A DNA stretch of 64,000 nucleotides from Pseudoclavibacter sp. 13-3 (GTDB lineage: Bacteria; Actinomycetota; Actinomycetes; Actinomycetales; Microbacteriaceae). A program made the position numbers and the translations under genes. The DNA lies in NCBI RefSeq assembly GCF_021168475.1, contig NZ_JAJOZT010000002.1, positions 372,001 through 436,000 of the forward strand. Reading direction: 5' to 3'. The number at the start of each line of letters is the position of its first letter. Position 1 is the stretch's first letter. Of this stretch, positions 1-8,835 are shown piece by piece. Under the pieces are notes generated by a model, which was not told where the DNA came from, searched no databases, and worked only from the letters and a program-made list of their open reading frames with translations.

Positions 1-618
1 GCAGACGAGTACGGCTTCTGGCTGATCGCCGACAACCCCTACCGCGAGCTGCACTTCGGCGAGCGGGGACTCGACACCTCTGTCTTCCACGAAAGCCCCA
101 ACACCGTGCACGTCAACACCTTCTCGAAGACGCTCGGCCCGGGCCTCAGACTCGGCTGGATCGTGCTGCCCGAGCGCACGGTCGCCGACGTGGTACGGCT
201 GCGCAACAGGAACGACTCGCAGACGTCGACGCTGACCCAGACCCTGGTCGCCGAGGTGCTCAACGGCGAACCGGCCTTCTTCGATGACAACCTCGTGCGG
301 GCGCGATCGCTCTACAGGAGCCGAGCCGAAGGCCTCGTCGCCGCGCTCGACCGGCATCTGCCGGGAGCCTTCGAGACCACCGTGCCGAGCGGCGGCTACT
401 TCTTGTGGGCTCGTCTGGCAGATGACTCGGCCGACTGGCAGGAGCTCTATGCGCGCGCCGCTGAGCACGGGCTGAGCTATCAGCCGGGCGCGTTCTTCGC
501 ATCCGGCCCCGGCACCGACGCCGACCGACACCTCCGCCTGGCGTACGGAGACAACACCGTCGAGCGCATCGACGAGGGCGTCGAACGACTTGCCGCTGCG
601 TATCACTCGCTCTCATAG
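1..618 (+). CDS. PLP-dependent aminotransferase, class I/II (3' part)
   Basis: The reading frame is open from base 1, so the N-terminus lies outside the window; 205 residues are visible. The motif SKTLGPGLRLGW at visible residues 42-53 carries the lysine (residue 43) that would form the Schiff base with pyridoxal phosphate. The preceding IADNPYREL segment supplies the cofactor-contacting Asp and Tyr, and the C-terminal HLRLAY carries the usual carboxylate-binding Arg. This matches fold-type I enzymes of the 2-aminoadipate/aromatic transaminase kind or the catalytic domain of a MocR regulator, which cannot be excluded without the N-terminus. An FAD-linked 2-hydroxyacid-type oxidase follows 50 bases downstream, so the two may share an amino-acid or keto-acid pathway. 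Confidence 0.85.
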   Translation, partial: ADEYGFWLIADNPYRELHFGERGLDTSVFHESPNTVHVNTFSKTLGPGLRLGWIVLPERTVADVVRLRNRNDSQTSTLTQTLVAEVLNGEPAFFDDNLVRARSLYRSRAEGLVAALDRHLPGAFETTVPSGGYFLWARLADDSADWQELYARAAEHGLSYQPGAFFASGPGTDADRHLRLAYGDNTVERIDEGVERLAAAYHSLS

Positions 619-668
619 GCGTCTGTGACGGGCATGCACACATCCAGACACGAGAAGGCCGGGCCATC

Positions 669-2075
669 ATGACTCTCGCACCATCCACGCTGACCACCAT
701 CCAGGCGCTCATCGACGACCTCGTCGCGAATCATCCGCAGATCGAGCTGCTTGTCGACGCCGAGCAGACGGCGGCCTATGCGGGGGACTACTCCTGGCGA
801 TCGCCTGGCGACTGGCAGCCTGCGGCCCCGGGGCCGACAGTGGCGCTTCCCGCGACAGTCGAGCAGGTGCAGGATGTAGTCAGGACCGCTGCGCGCCACG
901 GCGTCTCGATCGTGCCCCGCGGCGCCGGGTCGGGACTGTCGGGCGGGGCGACGCCGGATGCCGGGCAGCTGGTCGTCGCCACCGATCGGCTGAACCGAGT
1001 GGTCGAGGTCGCGCCACTCGACCAAGTCGTGGTCGTCGAACCCGGCGTCGTCAACGCGCGGCTCAACGAGCAGCTCGAGCAGTACGGACTGTTCTACGCT
1101 CCAGACCCTGCGAGCTTCGAGATCTCGGCGATCGGCGGCAACATCGCGACCAACGCCGGTGGTCTGCGCTGCGCCAAATACGGCGTCACCGGAGATTCAG
1201 TCCTGGCTCTCGACGTGGTGCTGGCCGACGGCTCGCTCGTGCACATCGGGCACCGGTCGATCAAGGGCGTCTCGGGGCTCGACCTCGTGTCACTCTTCGT
1301 CGGGTCGGAGGGCATTCTCGGCATCGTCGTCGGGGCGACACTGCGGCTGCGCAAGATTCCCCTCGAACGGCGAACGCTGACGGCGTTCTTCGACTCGACC
1401 GAGGCCGGCACCCGGGGGCTTGACGCGATCACACGTTCGCCGGTCGAACCCGCAGTCGTCGAGTTCTTCGATCAGCCGACGCTCGAGAACATCGACGAGT
1501 TCAGCGGCTCCGCGCTGCGCACGAGAGGCGCGTCGCTCATCCTCATCGAACTCGACGGTTATGGAATCGACGATCAGACGCGTGACCTCACCCGACATCT
1601 TCGCGCGGCGGGGGCCGTCGTCGCCGTCGAGGCCGAGGAGGCGGCGGAGCGCCTGTGGCAGCTGCGCCGCAGCGGGCGAGGGCAGGTCGAAGACCTCTGG
1701 ACCATCGGCGAGGACATCGCTGTGCCGAAGTCGCGGATTCCCGACATCTACGCCTCGTTCGCAGGTATCGGCCGCCAGTACGGCGTGAAGATCTCAGCCG
1801 TCTCGCATGCCGGTGACGGCAACCTGCATCCGCAGATCTCGCGGGTGCGGCTGCCCGGAGAGACCGAGCTGCCCCAGGAGGTGTCTGCCGCAGCCACCGC
1901 ACTGGTGCAGCGTGCACTGGATCTCGGCGGAACGGTCTCGGGAGAACACGGCATCGGAACAGCCAAGCTGGAGTGGTTGCGGCTCGAACTCTCTGATCGG
2001 AATCGTGCCCTGCAGCAGGCCATCAGAGCCGCCATGGATCCGCAGGCACTCTTCAATCCAGGAAAAGCCATCTGA
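669..2075 (+). CDS. FAD-binding oxidase, GlcD / D-2-hydroxyacid dehydrogenase type
   Basis: 468 residues, normal for the glycolate oxidase GlcD / D-lactate dehydrogenase family. Residues about 55-230 form a PCMH-type FAD-binding domain (PRGAGSGLSGG loop). The C-terminal oxidase domain carries SHAGDGNLHPQ near residue 379 and GEHGIGTAK near 426, the usual metal and substrate residues. These enzymes oxidise 2-hydroxy acids (glycolate, D-lactate, D-2-hydroxyglutarate) to 2-oxo acids using FAD. It follows the aminotransferase by 50 bases. A Dpp-type ABC transporter operon begins about 130 bases downstream. The exact substrate cannot be read from the sequence. Confidence 0.85.
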   Translation: MTLAPSTLTTIQALIDDLVANHPQIELLVDAEQTAAYAGDYSWRSPGDWQPAAPGPTVALPATVEQVQDVVRTAARHGVSIVPRGAGSGLSGGATPDAGQLVVATDRLNRVVEVAPLDQVVVVEPGVVNARLNEQLEQYGLFYAPDPASFEISAIGGNIATNAGGLRCAKYGVTGDSVLALDVVLADGSLVHIGHRSIKGVSGLDLVSLFVGSEGILGIVVGATLRLRKIPLERRTLTAFFDSTEAGTRGLDAITRSPVEPAVVEFFDQPTLENIDEFSGSALRTRGASLILIELDGYGIDDQTRDLTRHLRAAGAVVAVEAEEAAERLWQLRRSGRGQVEDLWTIGEDIAVPKSRIPDIYASFAGIGRQYGVKISAVSHAGDGNLHPQISRVRLPGETELPQEVSAAATALVQRALDLGGTVSGEHGIGTAKLEWLRLELSDRNRALQQAIRAAMDPQALFNPGKAI

Positions 2076-2150
2076 GGTGAAGAAGTCAGACGAAATATGT
2101 CAGCAGATGACCGAACCATTTCTGCAGTGACTCCTCGTTGAATATTGTGC

Positions 2151-2162
2151 TTGAGACATCAA
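2151..2162. promoter_or_regulatory. Palindrome TTGA-N4-TCAA in front of the ABC transporter operon
   Basis: The 12-base palindrome TTGAGACATCAA overlaps the promoter region; a -10-like TATTGT sits at 2143-2148, and a longer ATTGT/ACAAT inverted repeat spans 2144-2166. A similar TTGA-N4-TCAA site occurs at 17068-17079. It is a plausible operator for a small dimeric regulator such as MarR; this is inference. Confidence 0.3.
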
Positions 2163-2205
2163 CAATGCACACCGGTGAATGGTGTGCAAGCGAATGGAGA
2201 ACCCG

Positions 2206-3888
2206 ATGGCTCATGAAGATCACCGCCGGTCGAAAGTGAAGACGCCGAGCAGTCGCAGATGGAAGTTCACCGCTGCGCTCGCCGCGTTCGGGCTGGCCGG
2301 AGCTCTCATGGCGGGATGCGCCAGCGGTGCGGGGGCCAGCAGCGCAGGCGGTTCCGGAGAGCCGAAGCAGGGCGGCGATCTGACCTTTCTGATCAATAAC
2401 TTCGACGCCGGATGGGTCGCGAATGAATCGGCCATTTCGAGCTATGAAGGCAATGTCTGGGATTCCATCACTGACAAGCTCGTCTACGTCGACCCTGATG
2501 GAAACATCTCACCCTGGCTCGCCGAGAGCTGGGAGAACAACTCGGACAGCACTGAATTCACGCTGCATCTCAAGAACGGTGTGACCTTCTCGGACGGCAC
2601 CGCATTCGATGCCGCTGCGGTCGTGCGCAACCTTGACTACTGGGCGCGTGGTGATGAAGCGAAAGGGGTGAAGCGCATCGGTCTCTTCCCCTCTTCGACG
2701 TATCAGACCGCGGAGGCGGTAGACGACTCGACGGTGAAGGTCACGTTCAACGCGCCGACACTCGGCTTCATCCCCACGTTGGGATATCACGGCTCTATCC
2801 TGACGTCTCCGAAGACGCTCGACCTTTCGAAAGAGCAGCAGGCAGACCTCAAGAACTACAGCGGAACGGGGCCTTTCGTCGTGGACTCCTGGACAGAGGG
2901 CGACAACGTCGTGCTCAAGAAGCGCGACGACTACAACTGGGCCTACGACAATGCGAAGCACACCGGCCCGGCTTACCTCGACACGATCACCTACAAGATC
3001 GTGAAAGAGGATTCCATCCGCTCATCGTCGGTGGAGTCGGGGCAGGCCGATGTCGCCTACAACATCTCTCCGCAGGAGATCTCCCGCCTCAAGAGCGCCG
3101 GCTTCACGGTAGAGACCCCGAAGTACCTTGGTTTCTCGCATGGATTCAAGGTGAGCACCAAGGCAGAGAACTTCGACGACGTTCGGGTTCGTCAGGCGGT
3201 GCAGGTCGGCATCGACCGCGACGAGATTCTGCAGACGGTCTACACCGACGACTGGGACAAAGCCACGTCGTTCCTGCAGAGCAACGTTCCCGAGGCCACG
3301 GACAACAGCGATCTGCTGACCTATGACAAGGCGAAGGCGGAGTCGCTGCTCGATGAGGCCGGCTGGGTAAAGGGTGCCGACGGCGTGCGCACGAAGGACG
3401 GCAAGACGCTCGACCTCGATCTCTACCCGACCACCTACATCAACACGGCCTCGCAGATCGACGAGATCATCGCGCGCCAGCTCGGAGATATCGGCTTCAA
3501 GGTCACGCAGCAGAAACTCGACACGGCGGCATACCTCGACCGGGTCGACACGAACCCGGCAATCCCGCTGCGCGACGTCACTCGCAGCTTCATCGATGTC
3601 GGCACCGTCGCAGGCGTGCTGACCAGTGCCAAGTCAGGTGAGGACTGGTTCGCCGTCGGCGAGAGCGACGCCAAGCTCAACGAGCTGTCATCCGGCATCG
3701 CCACCGCGTCAGATGAGGCGCAGCGCAAAACGCTGGTCGCCGAGCTCCAGCGCTACGTGCTGGAGCAGGGGTATTACATCCCGATCGAGCAGATCGTCCA
3801 GCGCATCTATCTCGAGACGCCGAAGCTGCACGGCGTGAGCTTCAACGGCATCGCGTACGCCAACTTCTACGACGCCTGGAAGGAGTAG
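2206..3888 (+). CDS. ABC transporter substrate-binding lipoprotein, SBP family 5 (Dpp/Opp type)
   Basis: 560 residues from ATG 2206, chosen because GGAGA (2196-2200) lies five bases upstream; earlier in-frame ATGs at 2179 and 2194 have no such site. The signal peptide ends in a lipobox (LMAGC), so Cys38 should be lipidated and the protein anchored outside the membrane. The rest is a full-length family 5 binding protein (GGDLTFLI start, VTFSDGTAFDAAAV, and the VRQAVQVGIDRDEI motif). Family members bind peptides, nickel, or glycosides. Two permeases and a double ATPase follow with almost no gaps, so this is the receptor of that transporter. From memory it resembles binding proteins found next to luciferase-like monooxygenases (KPN_01854 class); that subfamily call is not checked. 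Confidence 0.92.
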   Translation: MAHEDHRRSKVKTPSSRRWKFTAALAAFGLAGALMAGCASGAGASSAGGSGEPKQGGDLTFLINNFDAGWVANESAISSYEGNVWDSITDKLVYVDPDGNISPWLAESWENNSDSTEFTLHLKNGVTFSDGTAFDAAAVVRNLDYWARGDEAKGVKRIGLFPSSTYQTAEAVDDSTVKVTFNAPTLGFIPTLGYHGSILTSPKTLDLSKEQQADLKNYSGTGPFVVDSWTEGDNVVLKKRDDYNWAYDNAKHTGPAYLDTITYKIVKEDSIRSSSVESGQADVAYNISPQEISRLKSAGFTVETPKYLGFSHGFKVSTKAENFDDVRVRQAVQVGIDRDEILQTVYTDDWDKATSFLQSNVPEATDNSDLLTYDKAKAESLLDEAGWVKGADGVRTKDGKTLDLDLYPTTYINTASQIDEIIARQLGDIGFKVTQQKLDTAAYLDRVDTNPAIPLRDVTRSFIDVGTVAGVLTSAKSGEDWFAVGESDAKLNELSSGIATASDEAQRKTLVAELQRYVLEQGYYIPIEQIVQRIYLETPKLHGVSFNGIAYANFYDAWKE

Positions 3889-3893
3889 TCCAC

Positions 3894-4880
3894 GTGAGCG
3901 GGTACTGGTCGTACGCTCTGCGTCGCGCGCTGCAGGGCATCCTCGTCATCATTCTGGCCTACGTGCTGACCTTCACGATCGTCACGGTGCTGCCGGGAGA
4001 TCCGGTGACGACGATGCTGCGCGATCCGCAGAACGGGTATTCCGAAGAGGAGATCCGGCAGCTGAGCTCGTATTACGGTCTCGACCAGCCGGTTCTGCTG
4101 CAGCTGGTGACGTCGTTGGGGCGGTTCCTGATCGGAGACTTCGGGGTCTCTCTGCGGTCGAACACCTCGGTGGGCGGGCAGATCGCGCTGGCGCTGCCGT
4201 CGACGCTTGCGCTGGCGGGCACGGCGTTGGTCTTCGCGCTCATTCTCGCCCTGGCCATCGGATATGCATCGCAGTACCTGCCCAAGCGGTACGGCCAGGG
4301 GTTCGTGCGCTCTCTGCCCTCCTTGTTCCTGTCGGTGCCGAACTTCGTCATCGGCCTGCTGCTGATCCACGTCTTCGCGTTCGGGCTGGGAGCGTTCCAG
4401 ATCCTCAAGCCAGAGGCTCCCGCCGCGACCTTCTTCGCAGCGGTGGCCTTGGGCATCCCCGTCTCGGCTCAGATCGCCGAGGTGCTCGTGGCAAATCTCG
4501 ATCACGAGCGCAGCCAGGAGTCAACCGTGGTGTCGCGGGCGCGCGGGCTCACACATCCCGGTATCTTCTTCAGGCATCTGCTGAAGCCGTCGCTGCTGCC
4601 GGTGATCACGATCGTCGCTCTGGCCGCGGGAGAGCTGCTCGGGGGATCCCTGATCACCGAGACGGTGTTCGGGCGAAACGGCATCGGCACGCTGGTGCAG
4701 AAGGCGGTGGTCTCGCAGGACCTGCCGATTCTGCAGGCGACCGTCTCGCTCGCCGCGGTGGTGTTCGTGGTCATCAACTTCGTGACCGACCTGGTCTATC
4801 CGCTGCTCGATCCGCGACTGCGCAGCACGGGGATCTTCGCGATGAAGTCATCGAAACAGTCGAAAGAGGTGTTCGCATGA
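3894..4880 (+). CDS. ABC transporter permease, DppB type
   Basis: 328 residues, starting at GTG 3894 five bases after the binding-protein stop. The N-terminal membrane segment (residues about 13-33) is followed by the DPVTTMLR periplasmic region typical of DppB/OppB. The binding-protein-dependent transport domain lies at about residues 95-310, with six predicted membrane segments in total. The cytoplasmic coupling loop reads VVSRARGLTHPGIFFRHLLKPSLLPV. It pairs with the DppC-type subunit that overlaps its last four bases. Substrate specificity is set mainly by the binding protein. Confidence 0.92.
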   Translation: MSGYWSYALRRALQGILVIILAYVLTFTIVTVLPGDPVTTMLRDPQNGYSEEEIRQLSSYYGLDQPVLLQLVTSLGRFLIGDFGVSLRSNTSVGGQIALALPSTLALAGTALVFALILALAIGYASQYLPKRYGQGFVRSLPSLFLSVPNFVIGLLLIHVFAFGLGAFQILKPEAPAATFFAAVALGIPVSAQIAEVLVANLDHERSQESTVVSRARGLTHPGIFFRHLLKPSLLPVITIVALAAGELLGGSLITETVFGRNGIGTLVQKAVVSQDLPILQATVSLAAVVFVVINFVTDLVYPLLDPRLRSTGIFAMKSSKQSKEVFA

Positions 4881-5722
4881 GCAGCGGACAGGCGACGCTT
4901 CCCCTTCAACGGGCGATCTTCTCAACACCCAGGCCCAAGGTGCCGATCTCGGTGCTGGTGGCCGCGGTGCTGATCGTCATCGTGGTGCTCTGGTCGGCTG
5001 TTCCGGCCTGGTTCACCTCGTACGACATCGTCAGCGGGTCTGCCGCCGAGAAGTTCCTGCCCCCGAGCGGCCAGCACTGGTTCGGCACCGACCACCTCGG
5101 TCGAGACATGTTCGCACGTGTCGTCTACGGCTCCGCCTCATCTGTCACGAGTGCGCTGATCGCCGTGTTCATCGGTCTGATCGTCGGTGGGCTCATCGGG
5201 CTGGTGGGCGGGTTCCTGGGAGGGTGGGTCGATTCGACGCTCGGCCGCATCGTCGACGTGCTTCTGGCGATCCCGAGCTTCCTGCTCGCCGTCATCGTGG
5301 TCAGCGCTTTGGGGTTCTACACCGTGAACGCCGCGATCGCGACGGGAGTGTCGGCGGTGGCCGTCTTCGCCCGGGTCATGCGCTCCGAGGTCATCAAAGT
5401 GCGCAGCTCGGTCTTCGTCGAGGCTGCCGGTCTGCAGGGCGGCCTGCCGCTGTACGTGCTGTTCCGCCACGTGCTGCCGAACACCTACCGCTCGGTACTG
5501 GCCTTGGCCATTCTGCAGTTCGGGAGTTCGATTCTGGTCATCGCCGGGCTGGCGTTCCTCGGTTACGGCGACCCACCTCCAGCATCCGACTGGGGACTGC
5601 TCGTCGCAGGCGGCAAGGACTACCCGTCAGCGCCGTGGCTGGTGCTCTTTCCGTCTGCCGCGATCGCGGTGACGGTGCTGAGCGTCAACGTCATCAGCCG
5701 CTGGCTGCGGCAGAAGAACTGA
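4877..5722 (+). CDS. ABC transporter permease, DppC type
   Basis: 281 residues. The ATGA overlap with the upstream permease stop signals translational coupling. The first membrane span (about residues 25-45) is followed by the conserved HWFGTDHLGRDMFARVVYGS stretch that marks DppC/OppC subunits, then a transport domain with an EAA-type loop (VFVEAAGLQGG). Together with the preceding gene it forms the membrane channel for the peptide-type transporter. Confidence 0.92.
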   Translation: MSSGQATLPLQRAIFSTPRPKVPISVLVAAVLIVIVVLWSAVPAWFTSYDIVSGSAAEKFLPPSGQHWFGTDHLGRDMFARVVYGSASSVTSALIAVFIGLIVGGLIGLVGGFLGGWVDSTLGRIVDVLLAIPSFLLAVIVVSALGFYTVNAAIATGVSAVAVFARVMRSEVIKVRSSVFVEAAGLQGGLPLYVLFRHVLPNTYRSVLALAILQFGSSILVIAGLAFLGYGDPPPASDWGLLVAGGKDYPSAPWLVLFPSAAIAVTVLSVNVISRWLRQKN

Positions 5723-5741
5723 ACAGCGAGGAGCCATCACC

Positions 5742-7382
5742 ATGTCTGCAGAACTGCTGAACGTCCGAGGTCTCGACGTCTCATACGCAGGGCACGCGAT
5801 CGTGCACGATGCATCCTTCACCGTGCACAGCGGAGAGGCTGTCGCCCTGATCGGCCAGTCAGGCTCGGGAAAGTCGACGATCGCCCGGTCTGTGCTGCGC
5901 CTGCTGCCCGAGGGCGGCCGGGCGACGGGCTCCGTCGTCTTCGACGGGCAGAACCTGCTGGATCTCTCTCTGCGCAGCTTTCGACAGTACCGTGGGCGTC
6001 AGCTCGGGTTCGTGCCGCAGGATCCTCAGAACGCGCTCACCGCTGTGCGAACGGTCGGGTCTCAGGCCGAGGAGGCGGCGGCGTTGATCGGGGGAGTCTC
6101 CCGGGTGCAGCGCAAGGGGCGGATTCTTGAGGCGTTCGAGAGCGTGGGGCTGCCCGATCCCAAGCGCGTGTACGATTCCTACCCGCATCAGCTCTCCGGT
6201 GGCATGCTGCAGCGCGTGCTCATCGCGCTCGCGGTGCTTCCGCAGCCCCGCCTGATCGTCGCCGACGAGCCGACGTCGGCCTTGGACGTCACTGTGCAGA
6301 AACGCATTCTCGACCTGCTCACGAGTCTGCAGAAGTCGCTGGGCATCGGTCTGCTGCTCATCACCCACGACCTGGCCCTCGCCGCAGAACGGGCTGACTC
6401 GCTGATCGTGCTGAAAGACGGGGCGATCCAAGAGGCAGGGCCCGCCGCACGGGTCTTCGGGGCGCCGGAATCGACATACACCAGGCGGCTGCAGGCAGAC
6501 GTTCCGGGGTTGAACCCCGATCGCTACGCGAGCGTGAAAGCTGCGCGGCGACCGCTCGGCGATTCGGTCGCAGGCACGACGCCCGTCGTCGACTTCACCG
6601 CGGTATCGAAGCGCTTCACCGTCGGTGATCAGACCACAGCGGCGCTGGACGACGTGTCGTTCCGCATCGAACGCGGGCGCACTCATGCGCTGGTCGGCGA
6701 GTCGGGCTCGGGAAAGTCCACCGCGGCGCGCATCCTCCTCGGGCTGGACGCCCCTGACTCCGGCGAGGTGGGGGTGAACGGCCAGCCGGTCGACCGCCGC
6801 TCTGCCGGTCGTCTGCGGGGCATCCGCCGGCAGCTGGGCTTCGTCTATCAGAACCCCTACACCTCGCTCGACCCGAGATTCAGCGTCGAACGCACCGTCG
6901 GAGAGCCGCTGGACAGATATCAGGTGGGCACCGTCGGCGAGCAGCGCGATCGTGTTTGCGAGGTCATCGCCGACGTCGGGCTCGACGAGAGCGTGCTGAG
7001 GCGCAGGCCTGCCGATCTCTCGGGCGGTCAGCGGCAGCGGGTGGCCATCGCGCGGGCACTCGCGCTGAGGCCAGAGGTCATCGTGTTCGACGAGCCGACG
7101 TCGGCGCTCGACGTCTCTGTGCAGGCTGACATCATCGCTACGCTGGTCGGTCTTCAGACGGAACGCGAGCTCACGTATCTGTTCATCTCGCATGATCTCG
7201 GCGTCGTCCGCCAGTTCGCCGACACCGTGACCGTCCTGCGTCGAGGCCGGGTCGTCGAGAGCGGGACCGTGCATGACATCTTCGAACGTCCGCAGCAGAA
7301 GTACACTGCGGCGCTGATCGACGCCGTTCCCGGACGTGTCCAAAAGCCACGGGCCGCGCTGCTTCATGAGGTGGTCTCGTGA
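5742..7382 (+). CDS. ABC transporter, fused double ATPase (DppD-DppF)
   Basis: 546 residues with two complete ATPase domains in one chain. Domain 1 has Walker A GQSGSGKST at 38-46, the signature LSGGM near 151 and Walker B LIVADEPTSALD. Domain 2 has Walker A GESGSGKST at about 319-327, LSGGQRQR, and VIVFDEPTSALD. Single-chain double ATPases are common in actinobacterial Dpp-type systems. A GAGGAG-like site precedes the ATG at 5742. This is the last gene of the transporter operon (2206-7382). A 145-base gap follows, with no clear terminator. Confidence 0.93.
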   Translation: MSAELLNVRGLDVSYAGHAIVHDASFTVHSGEAVALIGQSGSGKSTIARSVLRLLPEGGRATGSVVFDGQNLLDLSLRSFRQYRGRQLGFVPQDPQNALTAVRTVGSQAEEAAALIGGVSRVQRKGRILEAFESVGLPDPKRVYDSYPHQLSGGMLQRVLIALAVLPQPRLIVADEPTSALDVTVQKRILDLLTSLQKSLGIGLLLITHDLALAAERADSLIVLKDGAIQEAGPAARVFGAPESTYTRRLQADVPGLNPDRYASVKAARRPLGDSVAGTTPVVDFTAVSKRFTVGDQTTAALDDVSFRIERGRTHALVGESGSGKSTAARILLGLDAPDSGEVGVNGQPVDRRSAGRLRGIRRQLGFVYQNPYTSLDPRFSVERTVGEPLDRYQVGTVGEQRDRVCEVIADVGLDESVLRRRPADLSGGQRQRVAIARALALRPEVIVFDEPTSALDVSVQADIIATLVGLQTERELTYLFISHDLGVVRQFADTVTVLRRGRVVESGTVHDIFERPQQKYTAALIDAVPGRVQKPRAALLHEVVS

Positions 7383-7527
7383 CTGCGGACATCGCACGTG
7401 AGTGATCGCATGCCTCGTGCAATCGAGGTCGTCGGCAGGCGATCGCGACCGGGTGGCTCCGTCTGTCGGCTGTCGGCGCGCCCGTAGACTGGCACTGAGG
7501 AGTCTTTCGTCACAGGAGTGCAGCAGA

Positions 7528-8196
7528 ATGTCCGATGACTGTCTGAGATTGGCTCGCTGCTTGGTACGGCGTGGCGCGCGCACGGTGCTCGTCGACGGCA
7601 GATCCGGGAGTGGCAAGACCTCGTTCGCGGCCGCTCTGGCGGCTGCCTGGGAGGCCTCAGACTTGCTGATACCCGTGCGAACGACGGTATCGGATGTTGT
7701 TCGGGCGGGCATGCGTTCGGTGCAGATCGTGCATCTCGACGACATCTATCCGGGCTGGGACGGCCTTCGATGGGCCAGTGAACACGTGCGCACCGACCTG
7801 CTCGAGCCGCGTGCCCTGGGCAGACCCGGCCGCTGGCGGCAGTGGGACTGGTCGGCGAACAGGCCGGGGGCGACTCATGATCTGCCCGCTGACGTCAGGC
7901 TCATCGTCGAGGGCGTGGGGTCGCTCACGTGCGCATCGCGCCATCTCGTCGACGTCGCGTTCTGGGTCGAAACCCCCGCGAACGAGCGACGCCGTCGAGC
8001 GCTGAGCCGCGACGGCGCACTGTATGCGCCGCACTGGGCGCGTTGGAGTGCACAGGAGGACGCATTCATCGAACGCGAACACCCATGCGACTACGCCGAC
8101 GTGGTCGTCGACAACGCTGCGACTCGAGGTATCGCCGCCGCATCGAGTGGCTGGGCGATTCCTTCCGGCATCGGAACCGCTCCGAGCGGGCGGTAG
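7528..8196 (+). CDS. P-loop NTPase, uridine/nucleoside kinase-like
   Basis: 222 residues from ATG 7528, which has AGGAG at 7514-7518; a longer in-frame ORF from 7402 lacks a ribosome site. Walker A GRSGSGKT is at 24-31. The motif HLDDIYPGWDGL and the later WDWSANRP are typical of small actinobacterial uridine-kinase-like proteins, and ETPANERRRRALSRDG resembles a lid region. The substrate is unknown. The C-terminal ~17 residues are encoded on the opposite strand of a decayed acetyltransferase (8160-8321), so the natural C-terminus has probably been replaced or extended. It sits between the transporter operon and an M20 deacylase. Confidence 0.75.
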   Translation: MSDDCLRLARCLVRRGARTVLVDGRSGSGKTSFAAALAAAWEASDLLIPVRTTVSDVVRAGMRSVQIVHLDDIYPGWDGLRWASEHVRTDLLEPRALGRPGRWRQWDWSANRPGATHDLPADVRLIVEGVGSLTCASRHLVDVAFWVETPANERRRRALSRDGALYAPHWARWSAQEDAFIEREHPCDYADVVVDNAATRGIAAASSGWAIPSGIGTAPSGR

Positions 8197-8321
8197 AACC
8201 GAATCGACTGTTCGTTCCCGTTGAGTACCGTCCGCTCCACTCGGGCGCAGTCTCGCTGCTGGGCAGTCTGCGCGAGATGAACCAACAGGGCGGGGCCGTA
8301 TCCTCGTCCGCGCTTCTCGAT
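8160..8321 (-). pseudogene. GNAT acetyltransferase remnant
   Basis: The minus strand encodes an acetyl-CoA-binding GNAT core: KRGRGYGPALL, then LAQTAQQRDCARVERTVL, NGNEQSIRFYRPLGAVPMP. In intact relatives this reads roughly RGxGxGxxLL...RVEWxVLDWNxPxIxFYxxLGAxPM. The N-terminal half is missing: the ORF opens at 8402 with unrelated sequence. The C-terminal end is replaced by sequence antisense to the kinase gene. This looks like a truncated, decaying gene. The stretch 8322-8571 has no other recognisable gene. Confidence 0.65.
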
Positions 8322-8571
8322 GCTCTGTGCGCGCCGAGGCGTCGTCGAGTTGTGCGCAACAGTATCCTTCTCGATTCCAAGGGGACGACGCGTCATCGCC
8401 AAGCTCAGGTGCTCCTCAGAAGACGCAGAAGTCGAGTACGCTGCGAAACCGTGCGACGCCAGTCAGCGGTCTGGGCACAGATCAGTGAATGGCGGTGCAC
8501 AGAAGGCCATCTCGTATGATGATCAGTGTTCGAAAACTGACCAGCACCCCCAACGAATGAGAGACCCGAAG

Positions 8572-8817
8572 ATGGCTCGTAGACCAGCGAATCCAGATCG
8601 TACTTATGAAATCGTTCTCGAAGAATTCCGCGTCGCACGTGCACACGCAGACGAACTGAAAGAGCAGAGCAAAACCGCGAACGCGGCCGCTGCGAAGTTG
8701 AAGGCAGAGGCCACTCGTCTGAAGAAGCGTGCGGTGTCAGAGGCCGAGAAGAAGCTCGAGAAGGCGAAAGAGGAATATGAGCGAGTGATCGATCTCGTGA
8801 AGCACCCCGAAGACTGA
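8572..8817 (+). CDS. Small charged coiled-coil protein, unknown function
   Basis: 81 residues starting at ATG 8572 (MARRPANPDRTYE). After about residue 15 it is almost entirely Ala, Lys, Glu and Arg, predicting one long amphipathic helix or coiled coil (KAEATRLKKRAVSEAEKK). There is no Cys, no signal peptide and no membrane segment. A -10-like TATGAT lies at 8515-8520, which would give a leader of about 45 bases; the ribosome site is only a weak GAGAG. The codon use is in keeping with a real gene (no stops, low rare-codon content), but I recognise no family. It lies between two gene remnants. Confidence 0.55.
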   Translation: MARRPANPDRTYEIVLEEFRVARAHADELKEQSKTANAAAAKLKAEATRLKKRAVSEAEKKLEKAKEEYERVIDLVKHPED

Positions 8818-8835
8818 GCGACCGGCAGCGCCCGA

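Noticed and set aside
5859-7745. 628-residue minus-strand ORF
   Set aside because: Antisense to the double ATPase; Arg/His-rich with no domain.
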